62,859 nucleotides of DNA from Corynebacterium senegalense (GCF_900411315.1 NZ_LS990887.1:1637596-1700454), one strand, 5' to 3'. Positions 39,618 to 49,363 are shown, counted from the stretch's first letter. Program-made: numbers and translations. Notes: generated from the sequence alone by a model not told the origin.

Positions 39618-40652
39618 ATGCCCATTGCCACCCCTGAGGTCTATAACGCGATGTTCGACCGCGCGAAGCAGGAGGGCTTCGCATACCCGGCCATCAACTG
39701 CACCTCGTCCGAGACGATCAACGCCGCCATCAAGGGCTTCGCCGAGGCGGAGTCCGACGGCATCATCCAGTTCTCCCTCGGCGGCGCCGAGTTCGGCTCG
39801 GGCCTGGCCGTGAAGAACAAGGTTGTCGGCGCGCAGGCGCTGGCGGCCTTCGCGCACGAGGTGGCCAAGCACTACGACGTCAACATCGCGCTGCACACCG
39901 ACCACTGCCAGAAGGAGATGCTGGACGAGTACGTCCGCCCGCTGCTGGCCATCTCGCAGGAGCGCGTTGACCGCGGCGAGAACCCGCTGTTCCAGTCCCA
40001 CATGTGGGACGGCTCGGCCATCCCGATCGACGAGAACCTGGAGATCGCGAAGGAGCTGCTGGAGAAGGCCCGCAAGGCGAACATCATCCTCGAGGTGGAG
40101 ATCGGCGTCGTCGGCGGCGAGGAGGACGGCGTCGAGGCGAAGGCCGGCGCGAACCTCTACACCACCCCGGGGGACTTCGAGAAGACCATCGACGCCCTCG
40201 GCACCGGCGAGAACGGCCGCTACCTGCTCGCCGCGACCTTCGGCAACGTCCACGGCGTGTACAAGCCGGGCAACGTGAAGCTGCGCCCCGAGGTCCTCGG
40301 GGAGGGGCAGAAGGTGGCCGTCGCCAAGCTTGGGCTCAACGAGGGCGACCAGCCCTTCGACTTCGTCTTCCACGGCGGCTCCGGCTCCGAGAAGGAGAAG
40401 ATCGAGGAGGCCCTGCGCCACGGCGTAATCAAGATGAACGTGGACACCGACACCCAGTACGCGTTCACCCGCCCGGTCGCCTCCCACATGTTCGAGAACT
40501 ACGACGGCGTGCTCAAGATCGACGGCGAGGTGGGCAACAAGAAGGCCTACGACCCGCGCTCCTACCTCAAGAAGGCTGAGCAGTCCATGTCCGAGCGCGT
40601 CATCGAGGCGTGCCAGGACCTCCACTCCGTGGGCACCTCGCTGAACAAGTAG
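39618..40652 (+). CDS. fba: Class II fructose-1,6-bisphosphate aldolase
   Basis: This 344-residue zinc aldolase cleaves fructose-1,6-bisphosphate in glycolysis. Zn and active-site motifs are ALHTDHCQKEM (Zn His and catalytic Asp), LEVEIGVVGGEEDG, FGNVHGVYKPG (Zn His) and FHGGSGSEKEK (Zn His and phosphate loop). ATG 39618 follows CGGAGG. Length and sequence fit the corynebacterial Fba/Fda. A strong terminator follows, so the gene is probably monocistronic. Confidence 0.96.
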   Translation: MPIATPEVYNAMFDRAKQEGFAYPAINCTSSETINAAIKGFAEAESDGIIQFSLGGAEFGSGLAVKNKVVGAQALAAFAHEVAKHYDVNIALHTDHCQKEMLDEYVRPLLAISQERVDRGENPLFQSHMWDGSAIPIDENLEIAKELLEKARKANIILEVEIGVVGGEEDGVEAKAGANLYTTPGDFEKTIDALGTGENGRYLLAATFGNVHGVYKPGNVKLRPEVLGEGQKVAVAKLGLNEGDQPFDFVFHGGSGSEKEKIEEALRHGVIKMNVDTDTQYAFTRPVASHMFENYDGVLKIDGEVGNKKAYDPRSYLKKAEQSMSERVIEACQDLHSVGTSLNK

Positions 40653-40665
40653 CCCCCGCTTATCG

Positions 40666-40698
40666 ACGCCCCATCGGCCCTCCCGGTGGGGCGTTTTC
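40666..40698 (+). terminator. Terminator after fba
   Basis: ACGCCCCATCGG pairs with CCGGTGGGGCGT (one G-T pair or mismatch), followed by TTTTCG, 14 bases after the fba stop. Its left edge also contains one copy of the GCTTATCGACGCCCC oligomer. Confidence 0.85.
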
Positions 40699-40718
40699 GC
40701 GTTGCTACTCTTGGGGGC

Positions 40719-41891
40719 ATGGCAAAGCAGAGGATGGGCACGCGCGAGAGACTGCACCAGATCGACAGCTCCATTCAGGCCCGTGTGACCCGTGTCCGCG
40801 ACCGCCTCCTGCCGATCACCCAGATCGCCGTGGCGGCGGGCATCGCCTTCTGGATCGCCACCCATATCTTCGGGCACAAGCAGCCGTTCTTCGCGCCGAT
40901 CTCGGTGATCATCGTCATCGGGATGACGGGCGGCGAGCGCATCCGCAAGGCGCTGGATGTCTCCATTGGCTGCGTGCTCGGGGTGCTCGTGGGCGATCTC
41001 ATCTTCGTGCACATCGGGCAGGGTGGCTGGCAGATCGCGGTGATCGTGGCGGGCTCGATGCTCATCGCGTCGTTCTTCTCCAAGTCCCAGCTTGTGAACA
41101 ACCAGGTGGCGATCGGCTCGATCCTCATCGCCACGATCATGCCGCCGGGCGGGGAGGTCACGGGCATCGATCGAACCATCGACGCCCTCATCGGCTCCCT
41201 CGTCGCCATCGGCGTGCTCGCACTCATCCCGCAGTGGCCGATCGCCCGCGCCCGCACCGAAATCGCCCGCGTGCTGGGACTGATGTCCTCGGTGCTCGAC
41301 GACGTCGCCGAGGGCCTGCGCACCCGTGACGAGGAGTGCATCACCGACGCCCTCGAGGCCATCCGGGCCAGCCAGCGCGACATCGACGACATGACCAGCG
41401 CCGTGCGCTCGGGCCAGGAGTCGGCGACGCTGTCGCCGTTTTTGTGGGGGGCGCGCCGCTACTTGACGTCGTTGAGCCGCGTCATCCCCCCGACCGACCA
41501 GGCTGTGCGCACCACCCGCGTGCTCGCCCGCCGCGCGCACGTGCTCTGCGAGGACAACGACACCGTGTCCGAGAAGCAGATCGAGATCCTCGACTCGCTC
41601 GCTCGCATCAGCCTTGACCTCTCGGAGGTCTACGAGGCCAACTCTCGACGCCTCCAGGCCCGCGTCATCCCCGAGGCTGTCAACGAGCTGCGCGCCCTCG
41701 GCGGCGAGGCCGGGATGGACGTCATCGAGGACGGCGCCGTTCTCTCCGCCTACGTCATCCTGGCGCAATCGCGCTCGCTGATCGTCGACCTCCTGCAGGT
41801 CTGCGGCATGTCCCGCGAGTCCGCCGTGGCCGTGCTCGCGCCGACGTCTGTCACGCCGAAGTACCCGCCGGAGCTCTACGGCGGGCAGTAG
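40719..41891 (+). CDS. FUSC/aromatic acid exporter-like membrane protein
   Basis: This 390-residue protein has a basic amphipathic N-terminus, about six membrane segments between residues 25 and 165 (LLPITQIAVAAGIAFWIATHIFG; FFAPISVIIVIGMTGGERIRKALDVSIGCVLGVLVGDLIF) and a helical cytoplasmic C-terminal half. The GGERIRKALDVSIGCVLGVLVG stretch is characteristic of FUSC/ArAE proteins, which export aromatic acids or similar compounds. Substrate unknown. ATG lies seven bases after TACTCT (leaderless). It converges on the DUF2382 gene. Confidence 0.8.
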   Translation: MAKQRMGTRERLHQIDSSIQARVTRVRDRLLPITQIAVAAGIAFWIATHIFGHKQPFFAPISVIIVIGMTGGERIRKALDVSIGCVLGVLVGDLIFVHIGQGGWQIAVIVAGSMLIASFFSKSQLVNNQVAIGSILIATIMPPGGEVTGIDRTIDALIGSLVAIGVLALIPQWPIARARTEIARVLGLMSSVLDDVAEGLRTRDEECITDALEAIRASQRDIDDMTSAVRSGQESATLSPFLWGARRYLTSLSRVIPPTDQAVRTTRVLARRAHVLCEDNDTVSEKQIEILDSLARISLDLSEVYEANSRRLQARVIPEAVNELRALGGEAGMDVIEDGAVLSAYVILAQSRSLIVDLLQVCGMSRESAVAVLAPTSVTPKYPPELYGGQ

Positions 41892-41928
41892 GACCGCGGC
41901 CGTGTAGCTCCGCGCCCAGGGCACGGAA

Positions 41929-41958
41929 AATCCCCCGCGCCCGAAGGCGTGGGGGATT
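41929..41958 (-). terminator. Terminator between converging FUSC and DUF2382 genes
   Basis: AATCCCCCGCGCC and GGCGTGGGGGATT form a 13-pair stem with loop CGAA. On the minus strand the stem runs into TTTTCC, terminating the DUF2382 gene; on the plus strand it runs into GTTCG and may also stop the FUSC gene. Confidence 0.85.
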
Positions 41959-41978
41959 GTTCGCTCTACCGCTGGGTC

Positions 41979-42881
41979 TTAGCGGCGGTCGGCGTCCAGG
42001 TCGACGTCCGGGCGCAGGTCGCCAGCGCGGCGGCCCTCGACACCCTCGACGACGTCGCCGTCGGTTTCGATGCGCTCCTTGGCCAGCTCCTCGGAGACGC
42101 GCTCGGTGCCGCGGACGGTCTCCTTGTCCAGGGAGACCTTCTCCACCGGGACGGACTCCTTGCTCACGTTGACGCGCTCCTCGTGCAGGGTGATGGAGGC
42201 CTCGTCGTCGGAGATGTCGCCGCGGTAGTTGGCGCGGTCAGCCTCGGAGATCGGCTCGCGGGTCACGCGCACCTCCTCGCGCTCGACCGGAACCTCGACG
42301 GTCTCGGTCTCGTTGACGACGTACTTGCGCAGGCGCACCTGGCCGGACTCGACGCGCTCCTTGTCCACGTTGAGCTGCTCCTCGGAGCGGACGATCTCGT
42401 CGCGGTCGGTGACGTCGCGGTCTGCAACGTCGCGGTCTGCGAGGCGGTCGCGGTCTGCGAGGCGGTCGCGCTCAGCGAGACGGTCGCGGTCGGTGGCGTC
42501 GCGGTCGGCGGCGAAGCCGGCACCTGCGGCACCGGCGGCGCCGGTCTCGTAGGTGGTCACGTCCTGGGTGCCCTCGAGGCCGTAGTGGCGGTAGAAGGCC
42601 TGCTGGTCCTCGTTGGTGAGGTGGCCGTTCTCGTCAAGATCCGGGGCATCCTTGATGCGGTCCTTCGGGAAGGCGAGGTGCAGCTCGCCGTCGCGGAGGT
42701 TGTGGCCGCGCAGCGGGACGATGGAGTCGCCGGCGCCGAAGAGGCCGTGGCTTACGGAGACGAAGTCCGGCTGGCCGGTGTTGTCGTTGACGTAGACGTC
42801 CTTGACGGAACCGATCTTGTCGCCGTCAACGTCGTAAGCGGTAGCGTTCGCGAGGTCTTCAATGCGGTTGTAGTCAGCCAT
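41979..42881 (-). CDS. PRC-barrel plus DUF2382 stress-type protein
   Basis: This 300-residue protein has an N-terminal PRC-barrel (about 1-100: YNRIEDLANATAYDVDGDKIGSVKDVYVNDNTGQPDFVSV), a highly charged Asp/Arg low-complexity linker with DRDRLAERDRLADRDRLADR repeats (about 125-165), and a C-terminal DUF2382 (about 165-275: RSEEQLNVDKERVESGQVRLRKYVVNETETVEVPVEREEVRVTREP). Such proteins are often induced by stress or in stationary phase; the molecular function is unknown. AGAAGGAG lies 11 bases before the ATG. A GlxR-like site is about 290 bases upstream. Confidence 0.85.
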   Translation of the reverse strand: MADYNRIEDLANATAYDVDGDKIGSVKDVYVNDNTGQPDFVSVSHGLFGAGDSIVPLRGHNLRDGELHLAFPKDRIKDAPDLDENGHLTNEDQQAFYRHYGLEGTQDVTTYETGAAGAAGAGFAADRDATDRDRLAERDRLADRDRLADRDVADRDVTDRDEIVRSEEQLNVDKERVESGQVRLRKYVVNETETVEVPVEREEVRVTREPISEADRANYRGDISDDEASITLHEERVNVSKESVPVEKVSLDKETVRGTERVSEELAKERIETDGDVVEGVEGRRAGDLRPDVDLDADRR

Positions 42882-43192
42882 GATTCGTAGTGCTCCTTCT
42901 AAGTAAGTTGTTGCGACCCAGCCCCGTGGGAGGCGAGCCGTGTTCGGCGGAACAACCCCGAATGTAGGCAAGGTTTGACCCGGCGTGCTCGGACGTGCGT
43001 TCAGGGATGCCTCGTTATCAAAAAGTTAGTGGCTCACCCCGCCCGTCTTCGGTACCATCCCGCGCCGGAGGGCCCCGAGCTGGGCAAACGGCTTGGTTCT
43101 ACGCCGGTATTCAGCTTCCTTCATGCCAGCAGAACGGTCGGAAGGGCGCCGAAAGCCGTCAAAATTTCTTTATGTGAGTTACATCACACAAG
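42882..43192. other. 311-base non-coding gap upstream of the DUF2382 gene
   Basis: The gap precedes the minus-strand DUF2382 gene and follows the end of another minus-strand gene. I see no credible coding frame on either strand. It contains AT-rich stretches (AAAATTTCTTTATG near 43160; TTATCAAAAAGTTAG near 43016) that stand out in this GC-rich region, and the GlxR-like palindrome at its right end. A long leader or small RNA is possible but not shown. Confidence 0.5.
43173..43188. promoter_or_regulatory. GlxR (CRP-like) operator, perfect TGTGA-N6-TCACA
   Basis: TGTGA-GTTACA-TCACA is a perfect GlxR/CRP consensus palindrome. The only gene it can precede is the DUF2382 gene, 292 bases downstream on the minus strand; on the other side lies the stop codon of the 43193-44104 gene. 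Confidence 0.75.
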
Positions 43193-44104
43193 CTACTCGA
43201 CGCCCATTTTCACGCTCTGCAGGTCCCGCAGATGGCGGTAGAACGTCACGCGGTCGACGGGGCGGGGCCGCGCGACTCCGTCGATCTCGACCCGGATCCC
43301 CGCGCCGCCGGACTGGACGGCGCGGCCCGTGAGGACGCGGTCCGGGTCCACGAGGCCCGGGTCGACATCGGCGTTGCGGGTCAGCCAGGCCCCGCCGGGC
43401 AGCCGGCGCAGGCGCTCCAGCTCCTCCGGGTCGCGCCGGCCCGTCCGCCCCCCGGCGACAAGGGGAGTGACCAGACGGGAGGCCGCGATGCCCGGTGCGG
43501 TATTCATGGGGACGAGCCTGGCGCCGAAGTCTCCGTGGAACCGCGCTGGGGAGCCGGTGTCCTCCCGGTAGAGCAGCACGGCGGAGTCGACGACGATCTC
43601 CCCGACGTACTCGGTGGCGTCGTCACGCGAGAGCGTCGCGGAACCGGCGACGACCTCGGAGCGGTCCGTGCGGATGCACGGCGAGGGGGACACGGGGGCC
43701 TCGAGCGCCGCGGCGAGGCGCTCCTCCTCGCTCAGGCCCGCCAGCCCCCACACCTTCGAGGCGGCGGACAAGGGGTCTGCGGGCAGGTAGGCCACCTCGG
43801 CCCAGAGGTAGTCCGCCCGCATCATGCGGGCCAGCACCGCGCCGAGGGCGGCGTCGGAGCCCGAGACGATGACGCGCAGGCGCTCGGCGGGCTCCTGCGG
43901 CGCGAACGTGGGCTCGCCCATGTGCGCCACAGAGGGGGAGGCGGCGATCTCGTCGAGCGAGGGGGTGGGATCGACCGGGAGGAGCTTCCGGGCTGCCTCG
44001 TCGAGGAAGCGCAGGTCCGCCCGGGAGGGCAGGGCGGGGAGAGTGACGTTGGTCGTGCCGTCGATAAGCAATGGCGATGCGCACGCGAAATGGATCAGCC
44101 GCAT
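43193..44104 (-). CDS. Conserved hypothetical protein upstream of purA
   Basis: This protein of about 303 residues (MRLIHFACASPLLIDGTTNV) has no family I can name firmly. The middle reads RLRVIVSGSDAALGAVLARMMRADYLWAEVAYLPADPLSAASKVWGL, which resembles the nucleotide loop and following helix of diacylglycerol/lipid kinases (GGDGT...IPxGTxND). A beta-rich C-terminal half ends with VTFYRHLRDLQSVKMGVE. The usual GGDGT is not present, so this is only a fold-level guess. Start ATG 44104 or GTG 44113. Divergent from purA; no signal peptide. Confidence 0.65.
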   Translation of the reverse strand: MRLIHFACASPLLIDGTTNVTLPALPSRADLRFLDEAARKLLPVDPTPSLDEIAASPSVAHMGEPTFAPQEPAERLRVIVSGSDAALGAVLARMMRADYLWAEVAYLPADPLSAASKVWGLAGLSEEERLAAALEAPVSPSPCIRTDRSEVVAGSATLSRDDATEYVGEIVVDSAVLLYREDTGSPARFHGDFGARLVPMNTAPGIAASRLVTPLVAGGRTGRRDPEELERLRRLPGGAWLTRNADVDPGLVDPDRVLTGRAVQSGGAGIRVEIDGVARPRPVDRVTFYRHLRDLQSVKMGVE

Positions 44105-44154
44105 GCCGATCACGCTACAATAGCGCCGTTAGTGCCTAGATGTAAGGAGTGAAG

Positions 44155-45444
44155 ATGTCCGCCATCGTCATCGTCGGCGCCCAGTGGGGCGACGAAGGGA
44201 AGGGCAAGGCCACGGATATCCTCGGCGGCAGGGTCGACTACGTGGTCAAGCCGAACGGCGGCAACAACGCGGGCCACACCGTCGTCGTCGGCGGCGAGAA
44301 ATACGAGCTCAAGCTCCTCCCCGCCGGCGTGCTCAGCGAGAACGCCACCCCCATTCTCGGCAACGGCGTCGTGGTCAACCTCCAGGCCCTGTTCGAGGAG
44401 ATCGACGGCCTCGAGGCCCGCGGCGCGAACGCCTCGCGCCTGCGCATCTCCGGCAACGCGCACCTGGTCGCCCCGTATCACCAGACCCTCGACCGCGTGC
44501 AGGAGCGCTTCCTGGGCAAGCGCGCCATCGGCACCACCGGCCGCGGCATCGGCCCCGCCTACGCCGACAAGGTCGCCCGCGTGGGCCTGCGTGTGCAGGA
44601 CATCTTCGACGAGTCCATCCTGCGCCAGAAGATCGAGTCGGCGCTGGACGTGAAGAACCAGATGCTGGTCAAGATGTACAACCGCAAGGCCATCGCCGTC
44701 GACGAGATCATGGACTACTTCATGGGCTACGCCGACCGGCTCAAACCCATGGTCATTGACGCCGAGTACACCCTCAACACCGCCCTCGACGAGGGCAAGC
44801 ACGTCCTCATGGAGGGCGGGCAGGCCACAATGCTCGACGTCGACCACGGCACCTACCCCTTCGTGACCTCGTCGAACCCCACCGCCGGCGGCGCGTGCGT
44901 CGGTGCGGGCATCGGTCCGACGCGCATTACCGCCTCCCTGGGCATCATCAAGGCCTACACCACCCGCGTCGGCGCCGGCCCCTTCCCCACGGAGCTCTTC
45001 GACAAGTGGGGCGACTACCTGCAGGAGGTCGGCGGCGAGGTGGGCGTCAACACCGGGCGCAAGCGCCGCTGCGGCTGGTACGACGCCGTCATCGCGCGCT
45101 ACGCCGCCCGCGTCAACGGCTTCACCGACTTCTTCCTCACCAAGCTCGACGTGCTCACCGGCATCGGGGAGATCCCCATCTGCGTCGCCTACGACGTCGA
45201 CGGCGAGCGCTTCGACGAGATGCCGCTGACCCAGTCGCAGTTCCACCACGCGCAGCCCATCTTCGAGACCATGCCCGCCTGGGACGAGGACATCACCGGC
45301 ATCACCGAGTTCGACGACCTGCCGCAGAAGGCCAAGGACTACGTCCTGCGCCTCGAGGAGCTCTCGGGTGCGCCCATGAGCTACATCGGCGTGGGTCCGG
45401 GCCGTGACCAGACGATCGTGCGCAACGACGTCATGGAGCGCTAA
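44155..45444 (+). CDS. purA: Adenylosuccinate synthetase
   Basis: This 429-residue GTP-dependent enzyme makes adenylosuccinate from IMP and aspartate, the first step to AMP. It has the GTP/IMP loop [16 protein letters not shown] at residues 8-23, [26 protein letters not shown], and the C-terminal base-recognition [23 protein letters not shown] lies six bases ahead of ATG 44155; an in-frame GTG at 44149 overlaps that site. Followed by a purT-like gene, forming a loose purine cluster. Confidence 0.96.
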   Translation: MSAIVIVGAQWGDEGKGKATDILGGRVDYVVKPNGGNNAGHTVVVGGEKYELKLLPAGVLSENATPILGNGVVVNLQALFEEIDGLEARGANASRLRISGNAHLVAPYHQTLDRVQERFLGKRAIGTTGRGIGPAYADKVARVGLRVQDIFDESILRQKIESALDVKNQMLVKMYNRKAIAVDEIMDYFMGYADRLKPMVIDAEYTLNTALDEGKHVLMEGGQATMLDVDHGTYPFVTSSNPTAGGACVGAGIGPTRITASLGIIKAYTTRVGAGPFPTELFDKWGDYLQEVGGEVGVNTGRKRRCGWYDAVIARYAARVNGFTDFFLTKLDVLTGIGEIPICVAYDVDGERFDEMPLTQSQFHHAQPIFETMPAWDEDITGITEFDDLPQKAKDYVLRLEELSGAPMSYIGVGPGRDQTIVRNDVMER

Positions 45445-45522
45445 GCCCTTCCCGCTTCACCGCGCCCCGTCCGCTGCGTTAGGGTGTTGTGCATATTTTG
45501 AGGGAAAGGCAGTGCTACCTAC

Positions 45523-46593
45523 ATGATCTCGGCAGAAAACAGCCAGGTGCTCATCCTCGGCAGCGGGACGCTGGCGGAGGAGCTGGCGGCGTCGTTCCGG
45601 CGCCTGGGCTTCGAACCCGTCGTGGGCAGCCTGGAGCTGGGCACCGCCCACGGCGTGCCGGAGGGGGTCAACCCCACCCTGACCGTGGTGTGCGAGGCCG
45701 CACCCTCGGAGCAGCTCGCCGAGATCGCGGCGGCGACGGGCAGCGAGCTCGTCCCCACCGTCGAGGCGTGCCGCATCACCCGCAACAGGGAGGGCATCCG
45801 GCGCACCGCCGCCGAGGAGCACGGGCTGCCCACCATGGCGTACGAGTTCGCAGACAGCGTCGACGAGCTGGGCGCGTGCGCTGACAGGGTCGGCTACCCG
45901 TGCGTCGTCAAGCCCGGCACCTCCACGGGCGGCGAGGGGCAGTCCGTCGTCACCGGGCCCGACGAGCTCCCCGCGGCCTGGGAGAAGGCCTACGACCCGG
46001 AGCTCGACGGGCGCGTAGCCGTGGAGCGCTACGTTGACTTCGACTACGAGTGCACCATCCTGACGGTGCGCTCCATCGACCCCGCCACCGGGCAGCTGTC
46101 CACCTGGTTCTGCGAGCCCATCGGCACCCGCCACGAGGACGGGCGCCTCGTCGAGGCGTGGCAGCCCGCGCCCCTGACGGAGGACGCCATGGACAACGCC
46201 CGCTCCATCGCCGCGCGCATCTCGGGAGCGATCGGGGTGCAGGGCATCTACGCCATCGACCTGTTCGTCGACGGCGACGAGGTTTACTTCTCTCAGGTCA
46301 GCCCGCGGCCCACCCTCGACGGCATGATCACCGGCGCTACGCAGCGCATCAACGAGTTCGACCTCCACGCCCGCGCAGTCCTCGGCCTGCCTATCGACGT
46401 CACCCTCACCAGCCCCGGCGCCGCCCGCTTCGTGCAGGCCCAGGGCTTCGGCCGCGACGCGCTGGCCCGCGCCCTGGCCGTGGAGGAGACGGGCGCGGTG
46501 GTCGTAGGCGACACCGTCGTGCTGCGCTCCACCGGCGACTCCGTGGAGGAGGCGCGGCAGCGCGCCGCAGAGGCGGCGAGCACCCTGGTGTAG
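45523..46593 (+). CDS. purT: ATP-grasp protein, PurT-like (formate-dependent GAR transformylase)
   Basis: This 356-residue protein of the PurT/PurK ATP-grasp group begins VLILGSGTLAEELAASFRRLGFEPVVG (GAR-binding fold). The ATP-grasp lid is YPCVVKPGTSTGGEGQSVV near residue 127, and the Mg/ATP-binding end VYFSQVSPRPTLDGMITGATQRINEFDLHARAVLGLPID is close to E. coli PurT. It would make formyl-GAR from GAR, formate and ATP. It is shorter than E. coli PurT (392). The 78-base leader contains AGGGAAAGG 14-22 bases before the ATG, a long spacing. Confidence 0.8.
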   Translation: MISAENSQVLILGSGTLAEELAASFRRLGFEPVVGSLELGTAHGVPEGVNPTLTVVCEAAPSEQLAEIAAATGSELVPTVEACRITRNREGIRRTAAEEHGLPTMAYEFADSVDELGACADRVGYPCVVKPGTSTGGEGQSVVTGPDELPAAWEKAYDPELDGRVAVERYVDFDYECTILTVRSIDPATGQLSTWFCEPIGTRHEDGRLVEAWQPAPLTEDAMDNARSIAARISGAIGVQGIYAIDLFVDGDEVYFSQVSPRPTLDGMITGATQRINEFDLHARAVLGLPIDVTLTSPGAARFVQAQGFGRDALARALAVEETGAVVVGDTVVLRSTGDSVEEARQRAAEAASTLV

Positions 46594-46611
46594 TGGAGGC
46601 TGCGGTCGTTA

Positions 46612-46627
46612 TGTGATGTTGTTCACG
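46612..46627. promoter_or_regulatory. GlxR-like operator upstream of pta-ackA
   Basis: TGTGA-TGTTGT-TCACG matches the GlxR/CRP consensus at nine of ten bases, 101 bases before the pta start. AAAGTTTGTTT at 46670-46680 is a weak RamB-like candidate. Regulation of pta-ackA by GlxR and the acetate regulators RamA/RamB is known in C. glutamicum. Confidence 0.6.
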
Positions 46628-46727
46628 TAATTTCGGAGGACGAACACTAATCACATAGATAGACTGGAGAAAGTTTGTTTCTCCCTACCTGCGCCGCATG
46701 TGCAATTGGAATTGAAAGGTAGAAAAA

Positions 46728-48086
46728 TTGACCGATTCGTCCTCCGTGCTACTCACCTTGGCCAACCGCAACTTTGACGGAATTGACCTCGACCAGCTTG
46801 CTTCTTCCCGCGGTCTCCGCCTTCTCCAGCTGGATCCGCAGGACGCGGACCTCGGTGACGTCTTCTCCGCCGATCCGCTGGCGGATGGTGCCTCGCTGAT
46901 CGCGGGCACGGGAGATCTTTCCTTTGACGCTGAGCTCGCCTCGGCGCTCGGCATCCCGGTTGTGGTGCTGGCGGATTCCCCGGAGCGTTCCCGGCTCGTC
47001 GAGAAGCAGGTGCAGGCTCTCGGTGCCGCCGCAACCGTCGTGACCGAGGAACAGCTTGACGACGCCCTCTCCGGCGCCCTCCCCGAGGCCCGCCAGGTCA
47101 TGGCCCCCATGGTCTTCGAGTCGTGGTTGATCAACCGCGCCAGGGAGAAGCAGGCGCACATCGTCCTGCCCGAGGGCGAGGACGACCGGATTCTGCAGGC
47201 GGCGGGGGAGCTGCTGGAGCGGGGCGTCGTGAAGCTCACGATCCTCGGCGAGCCGGCGGATATCGAGCGCCGTGCCCGCGACCTCGGTGTTGACCTGTCG
47301 CAGGCGCAGGTCATCGACCACCTCTCGTCCGACCTCCTCGAGGAATTCGCGGCCGACTTCGCCGAGCTGCGCAAGGCGAAGGGCATCTCGCTCGACGACG
47401 CCCGTGAGACCATGCGCGACATCTCCTACTTCGGCACCATGATGGTGCACAAAGGGCTCGCCGACGGCATGGTCTCCGGCGCCGCCCACACCACGGCGCA
47501 CACCATCAAGCCGTCGTTCCAGATCATCAAGACCGCCCCCGGTGCCTCCGTGGTCTCCTCGATCTTCCTCATGGTCATGCGCGACCGCCTCTGGGCCTTC
47601 GGCGACTGCGCCGTCAACCCCAACCCCACCGCAGAGCAACTCGGCGAGATCGCGGCCGTTTCCGCGGGCACCGCGGCGCAGTTCGGCATCGACCCGAAGG
47701 TCGCGATCCTGTCGTACTCGACCGGCACCTCGGGTTCCGGCCCCGACGTCGACCGCGCAGCCGCCGCCGTCGAGGCCGCGCGGGCGCTCGATCCCTCGCT
47801 CAAGGTCGACGGGCCGCTGCAGTTCGACGCGGCGTGCGACCCGGGCGTCGGCAAGAAGAAGGCCCCCGACTCCCCGGTCGCGGGCGAGGCGAACGTCTAC
47901 ATCTTCCCCGACCTCGAGGCGGGCAACGCGGGCTACAAGATCGCGCAGCGCACCGGCGACGCCCTCGCCGTCGGACCGATCCTCCAGGGGCTGAACAAGC
48001 CGGTCAACGACCTCTCCCGCGGCGCGACCGTGCGCGACATCGTCAACACAGTAGCCATCACCGCGATCCAGGCAGGGGGAAACTAA
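46728..48086 (+). CDS. pta: Phosphate acetyltransferase
   Basis: This 452-residue enzyme interconverts acetyl-CoA and acetyl phosphate. The N-terminal 110 residues form a reduced P-loop-like/DRTGG-type regulatory region without a Walker A. The catalytic PTA_PTB domain contains IVLPEGEDDRILQAAGELLERG, MMVHKGLADGMVSGAAHTTAHTI, SYSTGTSGSGPDVDR and VYIFPDLEAGNAGYKIAQR. The start is TTG 46728 after GAAAGGT. Its stop is directly followed by the ackA ATG, so the two act as one acetate activation/overflow operon. Confidence 0.95.
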   Translation: MTDSSSVLLTLANRNFDGIDLDQLASSRGLRLLQLDPQDADLGDVFSADPLADGASLIAGTGDLSFDAELASALGIPVVVLADSPERSRLVEKQVQALGAAATVVTEEQLDDALSGALPEARQVMAPMVFESWLINRAREKQAHIVLPEGEDDRILQAAGELLERGVVKLTILGEPADIERRARDLGVDLSQAQVIDHLSSDLLEEFAADFAELRKAKGISLDDARETMRDISYFGTMMVHKGLADGMVSGAAHTTAHTIKPSFQIIKTAPGASVVSSIFLMVMRDRLWAFGDCAVNPNPTAEQLGEIAAVSAGTAAQFGIDPKVAILSYSTGTSGSGPDVDRAAAAVEAARALDPSLKVDGPLQFDAACDPGVGKKKAPDSPVAGEANVYIFPDLEAGNAGYKIAQRTGDALAVGPILQGLNKPVNDLSRGATVRDIVNTVAITAIQAGGN

Positions 48087-49286
48087 ATGTACTCGCTCGT
48101 CATCAACTCCGGGTCCTCGTCCATCAAGTTCCAGATCGTCGACCCCAACGCCGGCGCCGCCGACGCCCCGCTCGTTTCCGGACTCGTCGAGCAGATCGGT
48201 GAGCCCTCCGGCTGCGTCACCGTCAAGCACCCCGACGGCAAGGAAGTCGCCCAAAAGCCTATCCCGACGCACAAGGTGGGCCTGCAGGAAGCGTTCCGCA
48301 TCCTCGACTCCAAGGGCCTCGGGCCCACCCAGCTCGACATCACCGCGGTCGGCCACCGCGTCGTCCACGGCGGCATGGTGTTCTCCGAGCCGGAGCTTAT
48401 CGTAGACGAGGTGGTGGAGAAGATCCGCGAGCTCATCCCGCTCGCGCCGCTGCACAACCCCGCCAACATCGACGGCATCGAGGTCGCCCGCGAGCTGCTT
48501 CCCGACATCCCTCACGTCGCTGTCTTCGACACCGGTTTCTTCCGCCACCTGCCTCCCGCCGCCGCGGTCTACGCCATCAACGCCGAGGTTGCGGGCAAGA
48601 ACCAGATCCGCCGCTACGGCTTCCACGGCACCTCCCACGAGTTCGTGTCCTCCCAGGTGCCCGCGCTCCTCGACCGCGACCCCGCGCACACCCGCCAGAT
48701 CGTGCTCCACCTCGGCAACGGCGCCTCCTGCTCCGCCGTGGCGAACGGCCAGCCCATCGACACCTCCATGGGCCTGACCCCGCTCGCTGGCCTGGTCATG
48801 GGCACCCGCTGCGGCGACATCGACCCCGGCATCATTTTCCACCTCACCCGCCAGGGCGGGATGAGCATCGACGAGATCGACAACCTCCTGAACAGGCAGT
48901 CCGGCGTCAAGGGCCTCTCCGGCGTCAACGACTTCCGCCAGCTGCGCGCCATGATCGAGGACGAGAACCAGGACGCCTGGATGGCGTACAACGTCTACAT
49001 CAACCAGCTGCGCCGCTACATCGGGTCCTACATGATCGCCCTCGGCCGCGTCGACGCCATCACCTTCACGGCCGGCGTCGGCGAGAACGACCGGTTCGTG
49101 CGCCGCGACGCCCTCGACAACCTCGAGATGTACGGCATCAAGATCTCGGACGAGCGCAACGCGATGCCCAACGACGGCCCGCGGATCATCTCTACCGACG
49201 ACTCCGCCGTGAAGGTCCTGGTCGTGCCCACCAACGAGGAGCTCGCCATCGCGCAGAAGGCCGCCAAGGTCGCCGCGAGGATGTAG
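48087..49286 (+). CDS. ackA: Acetate kinase
   Basis: This 399-residue ASKHA-fold kinase converts acetate and ATP to acetyl phosphate. Motifs include [13 protein letters not shown] at the N-terminus, [69 protein letters not shown] and the ADENOSINE-region [14 protein letters not shown]. It begins immediately after the pta stop. Confidence 0.97.
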   Translation: MYSLVINSGSSSIKFQIVDPNAGAADAPLVSGLVEQIGEPSGCVTVKHPDGKEVAQKPIPTHKVGLQEAFRILDSKGLGPTQLDITAVGHRVVHGGMVFSEPELIVDEVVEKIRELIPLAPLHNPANIDGIEVARELLPDIPHVAVFDTGFFRHLPPAAAVYAINAEVAGKNQIRRYGFHGTSHEFVSSQVPALLDRDPAHTRQIVLHLGNGASCSAVANGQPIDTSMGLTPLAGLVMGTRCGDIDPGIIFHLTRQGGMSIDEIDNLLNRQSGVKGLSGVNDFRQLRAMIEDENQDAWMAYNVYINQLRRYIGSYMIALGRVDAITFTAGVGENDRFVRRDALDNLEMYGIKISDERNAMPNDGPRIISTDDSAVKVLVVPTNEELAIAQKAAKVAARM

Positions 49287-49363
49287 ACAGATCGCGCGAG
49301 TTATCCGCAGCCCGCAGGTCCTCGTCGGGCGGGGTGGCGCGCGGGATGGTACCCCCTGGAAGC

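Noticed and set aside
38610..41924. 1104-codon minus-strand open frame across GH76, fba and the FUSC gene
   Set aside because: It overlaps three convincing plus-strand genes, has no conserved motifs, and shows Val/Leu/Asp/His-rich shadow composition.
42975..43241. Plus-strand open frames in the gap near the GlxR site
   Set aside because: No ribosome site, no leaderless-type -10 spacing, no recognisable domain, and they run into the converging gene.
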